DNA from: Verrucomicrobiia bacterium
GTDB lineage: Bacteria > Verrucomicrobiota > Verrucomicrobiia > Limisphaerales > UBA9464
Length of the DNA stretch: 54,796 nucleotides
Reading direction: 5' to 3'
Assembly (NCBI GenBank): GCA_019634635.1
Contig: JAHCBB010000032.1
Coordinates: forward strand, 1 to 54,796
This document shows, one piece after another, positions 1-8,156 of the stretch (positions are counted from its first letter, which is position 1; every line of letters starts with the position of its first letter). The translations under genes were made by a program, and so were the position numbers. A model generated the notes under the pieces. It was not told where the DNA came from. It made no database searches and was given only the letters and a program-made list of their open reading frames with translations.

Positions 1-31
1 CTCTGGATCCCCACATTCCTGTACGACGGCT

Positions 32-805
32 TCACGGATAACGCAGTCTGAAAAAGCGCACATCCCCGTCTTCGGAGAAATACACTGGTCCTCCAGTTGA
101 GTGGTCCAGCACCTGCCAAGGACCACCGCTCCACAAGCTTGTTGTCGATTCGAGAACCAAATCTCCCCATCGTGCATCCCATACCAATTCGATCTGACCA
201 TCAATTTCGCTGGCAGTTATTGATGGTAGCGGTGGCGATTGACCCGCCTTAATACTCTCTTGAGGTATCGGATGAAAATTGAATGAATCCAGCTTGAAGG
301 CTGTGTGGTCATCGGCAACTTCTCGTACGAAGCATAGCCAGCCATAGTGGAACCCGTCGGCCAAGCCGAATCGAAATCCCACCAGGACCTCACTCTCTGC
401 TACAAATGTAGAATTCGGCAAAGATTGATAGGACCATTCGCCCAAGAAAACAGCCGAATAGATCAAGAACGGAAGGGAATAGGTAAGACTCGGAGGAAAC
501 GGAGGGGTTTCGTGCACATTAGTGACTGCTAGGGATGCCGGGCCAATCAAATCACCATTGTCGAAGGAAATGCGGTCGCGGTTGCGCCGAAGAACTCGAG
601 AAGTGTGCACGGGAATCAGTCCCATTCCGACTCTCCACGTTTCAGGAGTTTCTGAATGAAGTGAAGCCTCCACTTGGAAGGTTGCTTCCGCAACCCCATT
701 GTTATCCAGATCAAGACGCGCCAGCACCGCGCTGTTAGTGATCGGTTGAGAATAAATTGAATTGCCACACAGAAGAAGGCAAGCGCATGCGATAATTCTA
801 TTCAT
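32..805 (-). CDS. secreted protein of unknown function, verrucomicrobial C-terminal domain
   Basis: The chosen ATG at 805 gives a 257-aa protein that opens directly with a signal peptide (MNRIIACACLLLCGNSIYS); an in-frame start 10 codons upstream would put charged residues before it. The mature part begins with an Asp-rich stretch (LDLDNNGVAEATF). It ends with the short beta-rich domain seen at the C-terminus of many Verrucomicrobia exported proteins (LVLESTTSLWSGGPWQV, then FFRLR). No catalytic motif is visible and the function is unknown. The gene is clearly richer in A and T than the rest of the window, has no Shine-Dalgarno sequence, and starts 43 bp beyond the point where a recombinase reading frame breaks off. 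Acquisition by transfer is therefore plausible (inference). Confidence 0.75.
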   Translation of the reverse strand: MNRIIACACLLLCGNSIYSQPITNSAVLARLDLDNNGVAEATFQVEASLHSETPETWRVGMGLIPVHTSRVLRRNRDRISFDNGDLIGPASLAVTNVHETPPFPPSLTYSLPFLIYSAVFLGEWSYQSLPNSTFVAESEVLVGFRFGLADGFHYGWLCFVREVADDHTAFKLDSFNFHPIPQESIKAGQSPPLPSITASEIDGQIELVWDARWGDLVLESTTSLWSGGPWQVLDHSTGGPVYFSEDGDVRFFRLRYP

Positions 806-847
806 GAATTTAATTGAATTTTGATCACTTACCAAGTATTGCCTGGA

Positions 848-1093
848 TCAAGCAGTAATGCGTTCGTCTTCCCCGATCACTTCCTTCGACACCTGGCTCA
901 CCACCTTCTGGAACTGCGAGACCGCCGCCATGCCGTTCCTTGCCATGGATTCCACTCGCTCCCATTCATCGGCGATCCTCAAGGCTGCCACCTTGTCGGT
1001 GAGCTTGGTGGATTTGCGGATCTGGCGCCCCGATCGGGTACGATAGCAGGCAAACCAGTACTGGGAGGTAGGGCGTTTGAAGAGGCTGGCCAT
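848..1093 (-). pseudogene. tyrosine recombinase (phage-type integrase), N-terminal stump
   Basis: About 81 residues from MASLFKRP match the opening of verrucomicrobial site-specific integrases: a beta-strand module (YWFACYRTRSGRQIRKSTK) followed by an Ala-rich helix (KVAALRIADEWERVE) and the start of the SAM-like core-binding domain. The reading frame then stops (DERITA, stop). The whole catalytic domain with its Arg-His-Arg-Tyr residues is missing, so this cannot recombine DNA. A GTG start 9 codons upstream (1120) is also open. The stump sits between a truncated kinase gene and an AT-rich gene, which suggests an old insertion followed by rearrangement. Confidence 0.7.
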
Positions 1094-1129
1094 GGCAATC
1101 CTTTCGACACCCACAGTCACAGCACATAG

Positions 1130-1639
1130 TCACGAGACTGGGAAGAGGAAACGCTGTTTTTGATGGGATATTTGCATAAAATCTGACATAAAATGGGGTG
1201 AACCCGGCGTGTCGCTGGACTCGTCAATCGCGGTGCCCTGCCCCGCGTCGTCGGCCAGCTCCATCACGTAGTAGAAATGGTCCGTTCCCCTGCCGACATG
1301 GAGGATGTTGAGCTGGCTCTCGTGGCTCCGGGAAACCGGCTCGAACCGCTGGATCCCCGCAAACTCCCGCTCGAAGGGCCGGTCGTCGCCGAATGCCGCC
1401 TGGTGCAGCACCTTCACCGCCCGATACGGGCCCAGGGTGTTCCGCGCCAGCCAGACCTCCCCATACGCCCCCCGCCCGATGCACCGGATCATGACGTGAT
1501 CGGGCACCGCCACCGGTGCCCGCACCGCCGGGTCGCCCCCGTCCGCCAGGGACGAGGACACCCGGTCCGCCCATGGAACCCTCCGCCTGGGCCGTTCGGG
1601 ATCGGGAGGCATCGTCGGATCGGGGTCGGGGACGTTCAC
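1130..1639 (-). pseudogene. Ser/Thr protein kinase, N-lobe only (truncated)
   Basis: The first ~125 residues are the N-lobe of a Hanks-type Ser/Thr kinase: a Pro/Arg-rich leader, the Gly-rich loop GRGAYGEVWLAR at residues 55-66, the ATP-anchoring Lys in AVKVL (K76), and the hinge-like stretch HFYYVMELADD. The catalytic loop (HRD), DFG and activation segment are absent. After TAID the frame runs into AT-rich DNA unrelated to kinases (SDFMQISHQKQRFLF), which is the leader of the adjacent integrase stump. The break therefore lies near 1205-1230. It starts with GTG overlapping the stop of the 56-aa gene (GTGA), as third gene of a sigma factor operon. The intact gene probably acted with that sigma factor. 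Confidence 0.75.
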
Positions 1640-1806
1640 ACGCTGCTCCCGCCCCGCAGGGGCTGGGGGACGTGGAGCAGACGCCGGATGTTCCGGCGGA
1701 TCCGACGTCGGACCGCGTGGGGATTGCGTCCCCCGGTGACCGGATACCGGCGCGGCACCACCGGGACGAGCCAGTTGTGCAGACGATGGAACAGGCGGCG
1801 GATCAT
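1636..1806 (-). CDS. 56-aa Arg-rich protein between sigma factor and kinase
   Basis: This is a 56-residue open frame whose ATG (1806-1804) overlaps the TGA of the sigma factor (1805-1803). Its own TGA (1638-1636) overlaps the GTG of the kinase (1639-1637). Two consecutive 4-nt overlaps are hard to explain unless the frame is translated. The product (MIRRLFHRLHNWLVPVVPRR at its start) is very basic, with 14 Arg, including clusters near residues 33-42, and has no membrane helix or Cys. I do not recognise a family. Its position suggests a partner or regulator of the sigma factor or kinase, but nothing in the sequence shows which. Confidence 0.6.
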   Translation of the reverse strand: MIRRLFHRLHNWLVPVVPRRYPVTGGRNPHAVRRRIRRNIRRLLHVPQPLRGGSSV

Positions 1807-2489
1807 GTCGGAACGGGGGACTCCTCCGCCCGGGATTCCAACCGGGCCACCTCGGCCCGAAGGAGGCGTCCCACCCGGTGCCGGGCTAGGTACACCTGGG
1901 CGGCGTTGACCTTGAGGAGGCGGCCCACCTCCCCCAATGGCATCCCGCGGAGCACGGAAAGGTCGTAGATCTGGAACTGCTTGGGCGAGACGTCCCGACG
2001 GACCCGGTCCAGGGCGGCGTCGAGCAGGTTCCGTCGCCATTCCTCCTCCCACACCCGGTCCAGATCGCCCCCCGCCGGGTCTGGCACCCGGGCGAGGAGG
2101 TCGGTCCGGTCGGGATCGTCGTCCGACCCGGATGGGGCCCGGAGCGCGGGATCGGTCCGGCGCCGGAAATGGTCAATGATCCGGCGGCGGGCGATGAGGC
2201 ACAGCCAGTTCTTGAACGAGCCTTTCGCCCGGTCGTATCCGCCGGCCTTCATCCGCCGTGCCACCGCCACCACCGTGTCCTGCACCACGTCGCGGGCCTC
2301 GGCATCGGACAGCCCGGCCCGGACGGCCACCGAGTAGATCAGCTTCCAGTAGGTGTCGAAGAACTCCTGCCATCCCCCGTCGTCGCCCCAGTCCCCGAGG
2401 CGCCGGACCAGGCTGGAGCGTGTCGCCGCCGGATCCACGGCGACGGCATTGGCATCGGCGTTGGCCACAGGGTCACGCGGGGGCCTCAT
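1803..2489 (-). CDS. RNA polymerase sigma-70 family (ECF-like) factor
   Basis: A 228-aa sigma factor from ATG 2489; an upstream in-frame extension to 2618 looks non-coding. Region 2 is visible around residues 35-100 (FFDTYWKLIYSVAVRAG, then DVVQDTVVAVARRMK, then WLCLIARRRIIDHFRRR). Region 4 lies near the C-terminus (LRGMPLGEVGRLLKVN, AQVYLARHRVGRLL). There is no sigma 1.1 or region 3, as in ECF factors. It is the first gene of a translationally coupled trio with a small basic protein and a Ser/Thr kinase, an arrangement known for ECF factors of Planctomycetes and Verrucomicrobia that are thought to be controlled by a kinase. A perfect 16-bp palindrome lies 214 bp upstream. The start lacks a Shine-Dalgarno sequence. 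Confidence 0.88.
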   Translation of the reverse strand: MRPPRDPVANADANAVAVDPAATRSSLVRRLGDWGDDGGWQEFFDTYWKLIYSVAVRAGLSDAEARDVVQDTVVAVARRMKAGGYDRAKGSFKNWLCLIARRRIIDHFRRRTDPALRAPSGSDDDPDRTDLLARVPDPAGGDLDRVWEEEWRRNLLDAALDRVRRDVSPKQFQIYDLSVLRGMPLGEVGRLLKVNAAQVYLARHRVGRLLRAEVARLESRAEESPVPT

Positions 2490-2702
2490 GTTGAGAGATT
2501 CGTCCGAGGCGCCCGGATCTTTCAACCGAATCCATCCGGGCGGCCCCCGGGGCGCCTTGCCGGGCCTGAGGGAAGAGCACCGCCGTCTGGCCGGAAGCCG
2601 GGACCATGGCTGCGTCACCGTCTTCCCCGCACCGTCCAGTGAAGGATCGCCAAACGGGCAGCCCTGCGCCGCTGCCCGCGAATCGGTTCACGGACCAGGT
2701 GG

Positions 2703-2718
2703 GCGACCGCGCGGTCGC
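2703..2718. promoter_or_regulatory. perfect 16-bp palindrome upstream of sigma operon
   Basis: GCGACCGC followed immediately by GCGGTCGC forms an uninterrupted dyad, the size expected for a dimeric regulator site. It lies 214 bp upstream of the sigma factor start. A role as operator is inference; chance is possible in GC-rich DNA. Confidence 0.35.
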
Positions 2719-2800
2719 GCAGCGATCCGCGGAGTCTGTACTGCCTACATTTCCCAATTCGCCGAGAGTGGAGCGTGTTGAAGTGACCGGTTGAGAGACG

Positions 2801-2915
2801 ATGCACCCCGACGAGCTACCAGTCGCCCAGGCCCGTCAACCGCTTCGGTGCGTGCGACTCTCGAGGGAACAGGGTCCCAGATGGGTTGCCGGCCTCGTCG
2901 CGCCCAAATTGTCAT
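2801..2915. repeat. 115-bp dispersed direct repeat, copy A
   Basis: Starts ATGCACCCCGACGAG and ends CAAATTGTCAT. It matches 54683-54796 in the same orientation at roughly 90% identity by eye, with one single-base length difference near 2869-2875. On the minus strand both copies have a frame ending RLTGLGDW then TAG, so the repeat may be the tail of an old gene. Sequence on either side of the two copies is unrelated. Confidence 0.85.
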
Positions 2916-3042
2916 TTGTACAGATCAGACCCCATTGCCTCCCTAGCCCTGGCCGAGACCAATCAAACAGGGCACCCTTCAGGGCTTGGCAATCGCGAGT
3001 GGATTCCGGGCCTTCATTGGTTTCGAGGTGGCAGTCTGGGAT

Positions 3043-4305
3043 TCACGGATTGCCAGGCTTGGGTTCACGGTCGAGTGATACGGTCAACAATGCGGCTGCC
3101 AAGTCCGCATGATCCGTGCGCAGTCTATTCCATTCGGCGAAGGTTCGAGGCACCTTGGAATAGTGGCGCCGGAGCAACGTCAGCTGCAGTCCGTCCGCCG
3201 AGATCCAAGCCTGGCCGAAGAAACAGGCCTCGGCGCTGTCCAGCCGCCGTGTTACCGCCCCGGTGACGCTGTCGAGAAAGAGCACCTCGGGGCCGACCGC
3301 TCTTACGAAGGGCGACCCAGGTTTGTCCTCGGCCAGCTTTTCCGCGAGCACCACAACTTCCCGGCCATCGGGCGTGAAAAACGCGTCGATGATGGCCCGG
3401 CGAGGACTCGTCTGAAGTTGACCCCACGGCGTTTGGTGCAGGAGCGTCCGCCATTTGCCGTCAGGTTCCACGAGGACCACGTCCCATTGGCTTCCATTCA
3501 ACACGGCGACCAGTTGCTTGTTGCGAGAGGAGTAGTTGAGCACCGAAACAGGACTTTGTTCCAGTGGCATTCCCGTCACATCAAGGCTCGCGTAACCCAG
3601 GCATTGCCCGCTGGCGACATCCCAACGTTCCACCTCCAAGTGTTCTTGCCCCAGCGCTACTTCCGACCCATCCGGTGAAAGCGCTGACGTGGAAGTTCGA
3701 ATCGGCCGCGAAGGCTTGCCGAATCGGGCTAGTGGCCGATGCGGCGTCAGCTTGGGCACGCTGGTTCCGCTTGTGGTAAGTGTGCCGACGGGTTTCCCCT
3801 CCGGCAGGCTTACCACGTATTCAGCTTTGCCGCACACCAGCACGTGCCGGCTGTCGGCGCTAAACTTGATGTGCGTGACACTGTCGCGGGCGTCGCCGAC
3901 TAGGAGCTCGTTGGTAGCACCCGATACGGGGACAAGTCGGAGCGGTCCGCCGCTCAGAATAGCCAGCCATTGACCGTCGGGCGAAAACGCCAGCGATTGC
4001 CGGAAGAACGAAGTTATCGGTAGCGTCTGGACAGCGATTCTCCGTTGCGGCAGACGGGCCGCCGTGCCCCAGATCTCCACGTAGCCGTTGGTATGCATGA
4101 GGGCGAGACTGCCGGCATCCGGGCTGAGCGCGAAACAGGTGGCTTTCACCTCGACCGGCAACTGCCAGGTGGAGGCCACGGACAGTGCTTGCGTATTGGT
4201 TCCGGTGCCGCCCGTGCCGGTGAGCGAGGTGAGGATCCCTAGAATGGCGGGCAACCAGAACCAGGATCGGGGAAGACGTTCAGTCAGATTCGGTGTCGCA
4301 TTCAT
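3043..4305 (-). CDS. WD40-like beta-propeller protein, membrane-anchored or exported
   Basis: A 420-aa protein with a hydrophobic N-terminal segment (WFWLPAILGILTSLTG, residues ~16-31) that may be a signal peptide or anchor. Degenerate propeller repeats follow, each marked by an SPDG- or SADS-type turn: ALSPDAGSLAL, AFSPDGQWLAI, KFSADSRHVLV, ALSPDGSEVAL, FTPDGREVVVL and ISADGLQLTLL. Six or seven blades fit the length. No catalytic residues are visible; such domains usually scaffold protein contacts. It is a single gene with an 868-bp empty stretch upstream. Its base composition is somewhat lower in GC than the genes to its right. Confidence 0.72.
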   Translation of the reverse strand: MNATPNLTERLPRSWFWLPAILGILTSLTGTGGTGTNTQALSVASTWQLPVEVKATCFALSPDAGSLALMHTNGYVEIWGTAARLPQRRIAVQTLPITSFFRQSLAFSPDGQWLAILSGGPLRLVPVSGATNELLVGDARDSVTHIKFSADSRHVLVCGKAEYVVSLPEGKPVGTLTTSGTSVPKLTPHRPLARFGKPSRPIRTSTSALSPDGSEVALGQEHLEVERWDVASGQCLGYASLDVTGMPLEQSPVSVLNYSSRNKQLVAVLNGSQWDVVLVEPDGKWRTLLHQTPWGQLQTSPRRAIIDAFFTPDGREVVVLAEKLAEDKPGSPFVRAVGPEVLFLDSVTGAVTRRLDSAEACFFGQAWISADGLQLTLLRRHYSKVPRTFAEWNRLRTDHADLAAALLTVSLDREPKPGNP

Positions 4306-5173
4306 CGCAGGTGATTTGATTCAGAGGGTGACTTCGGTGTACTCCGCCCCACACGCGGTGCTGTAGGACGCCCGGACGCTGCGGCGGGCGGGAAACCAAA
4401 GTAGGGTGTCCGTCGTGCGCCGGTTTGCGCGCAGGGCGAGGAACCGTCGGCGACCCTGGTTGGCCCGTGGTCCGCCATGATGGTGGCGGGTCGTTCCGGG
4501 CCGGCGGACTGTCGCGTCTCCACCAACTCCTCCTACCGGCGCGCGCGCGTCTCGTGCCCGTGCGGCACCGGTCTGCCGCAAGAGGGCTGCGGATCGTGGT
4601 CCAAGAACACCACCTGCATTGGCAACAGCACGGCGCAAGTTTTCGCGCATTAACCGGTAGGAGTTTGGTCGTTCACGCTTCACCGGGAGAAGGAGATTCG
4701 ATTCCGCTGTTCCGAGCCTTGTTAAAAGCGAAACTCGCGATTCGGGCGGTGTCAACTGCCAACTACTGATGGATGGAATGAGCCGTGCATCCTGAAGAGA
4801 GAGAGGATGCCAAGGGATGCCAAGGGACAGGGCAACTATCAGCAAGCCCGGTGGAGTCTTCTGATGTATTGCCACAGAAATCGGTTCAGATACGTCACCT
4901 CCTGCTCTACCCAATTCAATTTCGGGCGAGCTGGATTGTGTTGCTTCGGCAAGCGAGGGTGAGCGCCGTGGGGTGCGAGGGTAGGCTGCTGGGCAGCCTA
5001 TGAAACGAGAACGATTCTGCGGAACGGATTTGGGTATTCAGCCCGTTTCAGCATCCGCGAGTTCCGAATCCGACCCGAAATTGAAATTGACACGAATCCG
5101 GTCCCACAATGTAACGCTAGCAATTTTGGAGACGGGAAAGCAGGTTAATTTCTCCCGGCGATAAACAAGCCCC
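4306..5173. other. 868-bp intergenic region, no supported gene; several short repeats
   Basis: Open frames here lack codon bias or recognisable domains. Visible structure: an imperfect inverted repeat (around 4522-4539 against 4654-4669, core CTCCTACCGG / CCGGTAGGAG); a tandem GATGCCAAGG doublet near 4806-4825; two GCGAGGGT direct repeats near 4953-4980; and a perfect 8-bp hairpin TAGGCTGC-TGG-GCAGCCTA at 4982-5000. The region is less GC-rich than its surroundings and looks like decayed or repetitive DNA. Confidence 0.55.
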
Positions 5174-7951
5174 TCAGCCGGTCGTGCGCAATCCCGAGGC
5201 CAGCGCGTTGATCGAGACCAGCAGGTCCGGAATCAGTGCATCCGCGCCGGCCTGATCCCGGGCGGCCAGGTGCTCCCGCCATGATCGGAGGAGGTCAATC
5301 TGCTGACGGTGCAGGACGTGCAGCGGCGGCTCGCGCAGCTCCAAGGTGAAGGCCAGCCGGGGCCGGCGCTCCTTGAAGGGGCGCTGAAAAACCGCGTCAA
5401 GCATCGCCCGGGTGCATGCGAACTCGGCCAGGATGATTCCCAGGAAACGCTCCCGAACTTCCGTGTCCGCCACCAGACCGGCGTAGGCGTTGACCCAGTC
5501 GAGGTTCACACTGACCAGCGAACTCTCGATGTTCGTCAGCACGTAACGCAGAAACGGATTCCGCCGGAACCGGCCGGACAGCGCTTCCCAAAGGTCGCCG
5601 TCCGTCCGGCGCAGGCGGTCGAGCGCACTTCCCGCTCCAAACCACCCGGGCAGGTAGAACCGGGACTGGGTCCAGGAAAACACCCAGGGAATGGCCCGAA
5701 GATCCTCCAGTGCGGCCTGACCGGTGCGCCGGGCCGGGCGTGACCCAATGCGTGCGTTTTCCAGCGCGTCAATCGGGGTCGCCAACCGGAAAAAGGTCAT
5801 GAAGCCCTCCTGCTGAAGCAAACCCCGATAGGCCTCGCGACTCCATTCCGCCAGCCGGTCCATCACCGGCGCCAGGGATTCACTGGGTGCGGGACCCCGC
5901 CGGTGCCGTGCGGTGGTGGACGCCGCCGAGGCAATCAGCAGCTCGACATTGTACACTGCCGAATTCATGTGGGCGTACTTTTGCGCAATCGTCTCTCCCT
6001 GCTCGGTCATGCGCAAATGGCCGCTGAGGGCACCATGGGGCATGGCCTCCATGAACCAATGCGTCGGCCCCGCTCCACGCCCCACGGTGCCGCCGCGACC
6101 GTGGAAAAAAACCGGACGCAGTCCGTGGCGCTCCGCCAGTGCCGCCAGCCGGTCCTGCGCACGATGAATGGCCCACTGGCTGGCCAGGATTCCGCAGTCC
6201 TTGTTGGAATCGGAATAGCCCACCATCATTTGAAACGAGGGCGGATCGGCCGCCCCGACAAGTCCCCGGCGGGTCACCGGGTGACTCAGGAAGGCCTCAC
6301 TGATCGCAGGGCCCGCCTCAAGGTCGGCAATGGTCTCGAACAGGGGCGTCACGGGCATCGGACAGATCAGTCCCTTCTCCGTCCACGTCGCAAGACCGGC
6401 CTCGCGTGCCAGGAGATACACGGTCAGCAAATCCTCCACGTGGCGCGTCATGGAGACGATGAGCGCGCCCAGTCCCGCGCCGCCATGGCGTGCACGGTAC
6501 TCCGCAAGCACGCGGTGGCAGGCGATCACGGCGTCGGCCTCCGCTCCGGCACTCATCCCCGGGGCCAGGAAGGGGCGCGGTGATTGCAGCTCCCGCTCCA
6601 GCAATTCCCGGCGCCGCTCCAGCGGCCAGGCGGCAAAATCGGCGCCGTCTGGCATACCGGCCGCCGCCAACAACTGCGCCAGGGCCTTCTCATGAAAGGC
6701 GGAGTTCTGGCGGACATCGAGACTGGCGGAATGGAATCCAAACGCACGGATCTGGCGCCGCAAGGGCACGATCCACTGTGGAACCAGCGCATGACCTCCG
6801 ACGTCCTCCAGCGAGGCCGCCAGCATTTCGAGGTCGGCAAGAAGCGCTTCCGGCTGCTGATACGCCGCTGCGGCATCCGGATGTTCCATGGCCAGGAGCA
6901 CCTTCGCGCGCATCAGGAACGCCACCTCCCGCCAGGGCTCCTCCTTGTTGCGCTCGCGAATGAAGTCCACGGCGACCCCGGGAGCGCCGTCCAGTTCGCC
7001 GGCGAGACGATCGCGCTGCGCGATCAGCGCCTCAGGCACCTTCTGGAAGAGAACGCTCAATGGGAGATGGTGCCCCAGCGCCTCAAGGCCGCGCCGCTGC
7101 ACGCGCAGTGCATTGTGGCGCAGCGCGAGGAGCGCCTCGCGGGTGACCTCCGCGGTCACGAACGGGTGGCCATCGCGGTCCCCGCCGATCCAGGTGCCGA
7201 ACCGCATGAGCGGCGGCAGGGCGTCCAGACGGGCGGCGTCGAGACCCTCCGCCTCCCAAGCCTCCCGCAAATGAACATGGGCCCGGGCCAATGCCTCCGG
7301 AAAAACCTCCCGAAGGTAGTGCAACGCATTTTGGAGCTCCGCCTCGATGCTGGGCCGCGTGACATGGATCTCGCCGGTTCGCCACAGGCTTTCGAGTTCG
7401 ACGGTGATCAACCGGCGAAGGCGCTCCTGCTCCCGCGGTGTGTACGCCGCATTCTCGCGGCGGTTCATCAGGCGGTAGAGCTCACCGTGGCGCTCACGCA
7501 CGGTCTCGCGCTTCGCCTCCGTCGGATGCGCCGTGAGCACCGGCTCCACGCGCACCGAGGCGAGCACTCCGAGCAATCCGGACTCACCCAGCTCCCGCCG
7601 CATCTGCCGCAAATTGTCCGCCCAAAGTCCCTTCTCCGCCGCCGGGCCCAGCTCCTTCTCCCGCAACCGCCGCACCTGCGCGGCGGCGCGCTCCTCCACG
7701 ATGTTCAGCAATTGAAAGGCGATCGAGTACGCCTGCCCCAGCGCGCGCCCGTTCACTCCGTGTGCCCTGCCGGCTGGCGGCCCCTCCCCGCCGCACCACG
7801 GGAGCCGGGCGGCCAGTGCCGCCTCACCGATTCGCTCCAGCGTTGCCGCGAACGCCTCCATGAGATAGCGCAGGTCGGCGTGCAGCAGATCAAAACCCAG
7901 ATGCCGCAGTGCGTCGGGGGGATTGGAGGACGGGGAATCCGATGGGGACAT
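5174..7951 (-). CDS. ppc: phosphoenolpyruvate carboxylase
   Basis: Carboxylates PEP with bicarbonate to oxaloacetate and phosphate in the cytosol, refilling the TCA cycle. The 925-aa length fits bacterial PEPC. Diagnostic motifs are all present in order: VLTAHPTEAKRETV (~residue 140, catalytic His), GTWIGGDRDGHPFVT, FHGRGGTVGRGAGPTHW (glycine loop and catalytic Arg), TEQGETIAQKYA, and SWTQSRFYLPGWFGAG. The C-terminus INALASGLRTTG matches the conserved family tail. The ATG at 7951 is preferred over a TTG start 17 codons upstream, since the extra residues are low-complexity. The PEP synthase gene lies 205 bp upstream on the same strand, so the two may be co-transcribed. Confidence 0.97.
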   Translation of the reverse strand: MSPSDSPSSNPPDALRHLGFDLLHADLRYLMEAFAATLERIGEAALAARLPWCGGEGPPAGRAHGVNGRALGQAYSIAFQLLNIVEERAAAQVRRLREKELGPAAEKGLWADNLRQMRRELGESGLLGVLASVRVEPVLTAHPTEAKRETVRERHGELYRLMNRRENAAYTPREQERLRRLITVELESLWRTGEIHVTRPSIEAELQNALHYLREVFPEALARAHVHLREAWEAEGLDAARLDALPPLMRFGTWIGGDRDGHPFVTAEVTREALLALRHNALRVQRRGLEALGHHLPLSVLFQKVPEALIAQRDRLAGELDGAPGVAVDFIRERNKEEPWREVAFLMRAKVLLAMEHPDAAAAYQQPEALLADLEMLAASLEDVGGHALVPQWIVPLRRQIRAFGFHSASLDVRQNSAFHEKALAQLLAAAGMPDGADFAAWPLERRRELLERELQSPRPFLAPGMSAGAEADAVIACHRVLAEYRARHGGAGLGALIVSMTRHVEDLLTVYLLAREAGLATWTEKGLICPMPVTPLFETIADLEAGPAISEAFLSHPVTRRGLVGAADPPSFQMMVGYSDSNKDCGILASQWAIHRAQDRLAALAERHGLRPVFFHGRGGTVGRGAGPTHWFMEAMPHGALSGHLRMTEQGETIAQKYAHMNSAVYNVELLIASAASTTARHRRGPAPSESLAPVMDRLAEWSREAYRGLLQQEGFMTFFRLATPIDALENARIGSRPARRTGQAALEDLRAIPWVFSWTQSRFYLPGWFGAGSALDRLRRTDGDLWEALSGRFRRNPFLRYVLTNIESSLVSVNLDWVNAYAGLVADTEVRERFLGIILAEFACTRAMLDAVFQRPFKERRPRLAFTLELREPPLHVLHRQQIDLLRSWREHLAARDQAGADALIPDLLVSINALASGLRTTG

Positions 7952-8156
7952 GCGAACGTTCGGCGGCGCCGTGCCCGACGCCGGCCCTGCGGGTTGCAGC
8001 AACCCGAACGCGTTGGGGAGCTATCAAACGATCGGACCCGGGTCAACGACGGTTTCCCGGCCGGACCGGACAATGGCGCCGATCCGAGGGGCGCCCGGGG
8101 ATTCGCTCTGGCGGCGTGGGGGGTGCGCAGGCCTGGCGTTCCCGGGACGCGCGGCC

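Larger units (their letters stand above)
2490..3042. other. 553-bp intergenic stretch with palindrome and dispersed repeat
   Basis: No gene is supported here. It holds a 16-bp perfect palindrome (2703-2718) and a 115-bp repeat (2801-2915) that recurs at the window end. It must also contain the promoter of the leftward sigma factor operon; no clear -35/-10 pair could be picked out. Confidence 0.6.

Noticed and set aside
4522..4669. Inverted repeat as an integron attC site
   Set aside because: The arms lack the GTTRRRY / RYYYAAC core pairs, and no integron integrase or cassette array is nearby.
4321..4914. 197-codon minus-strand frame in the large intergenic gap
   Set aside because: No domain, mixed composition, and it spans the inverted and tandem repeats; treated as non-coding.
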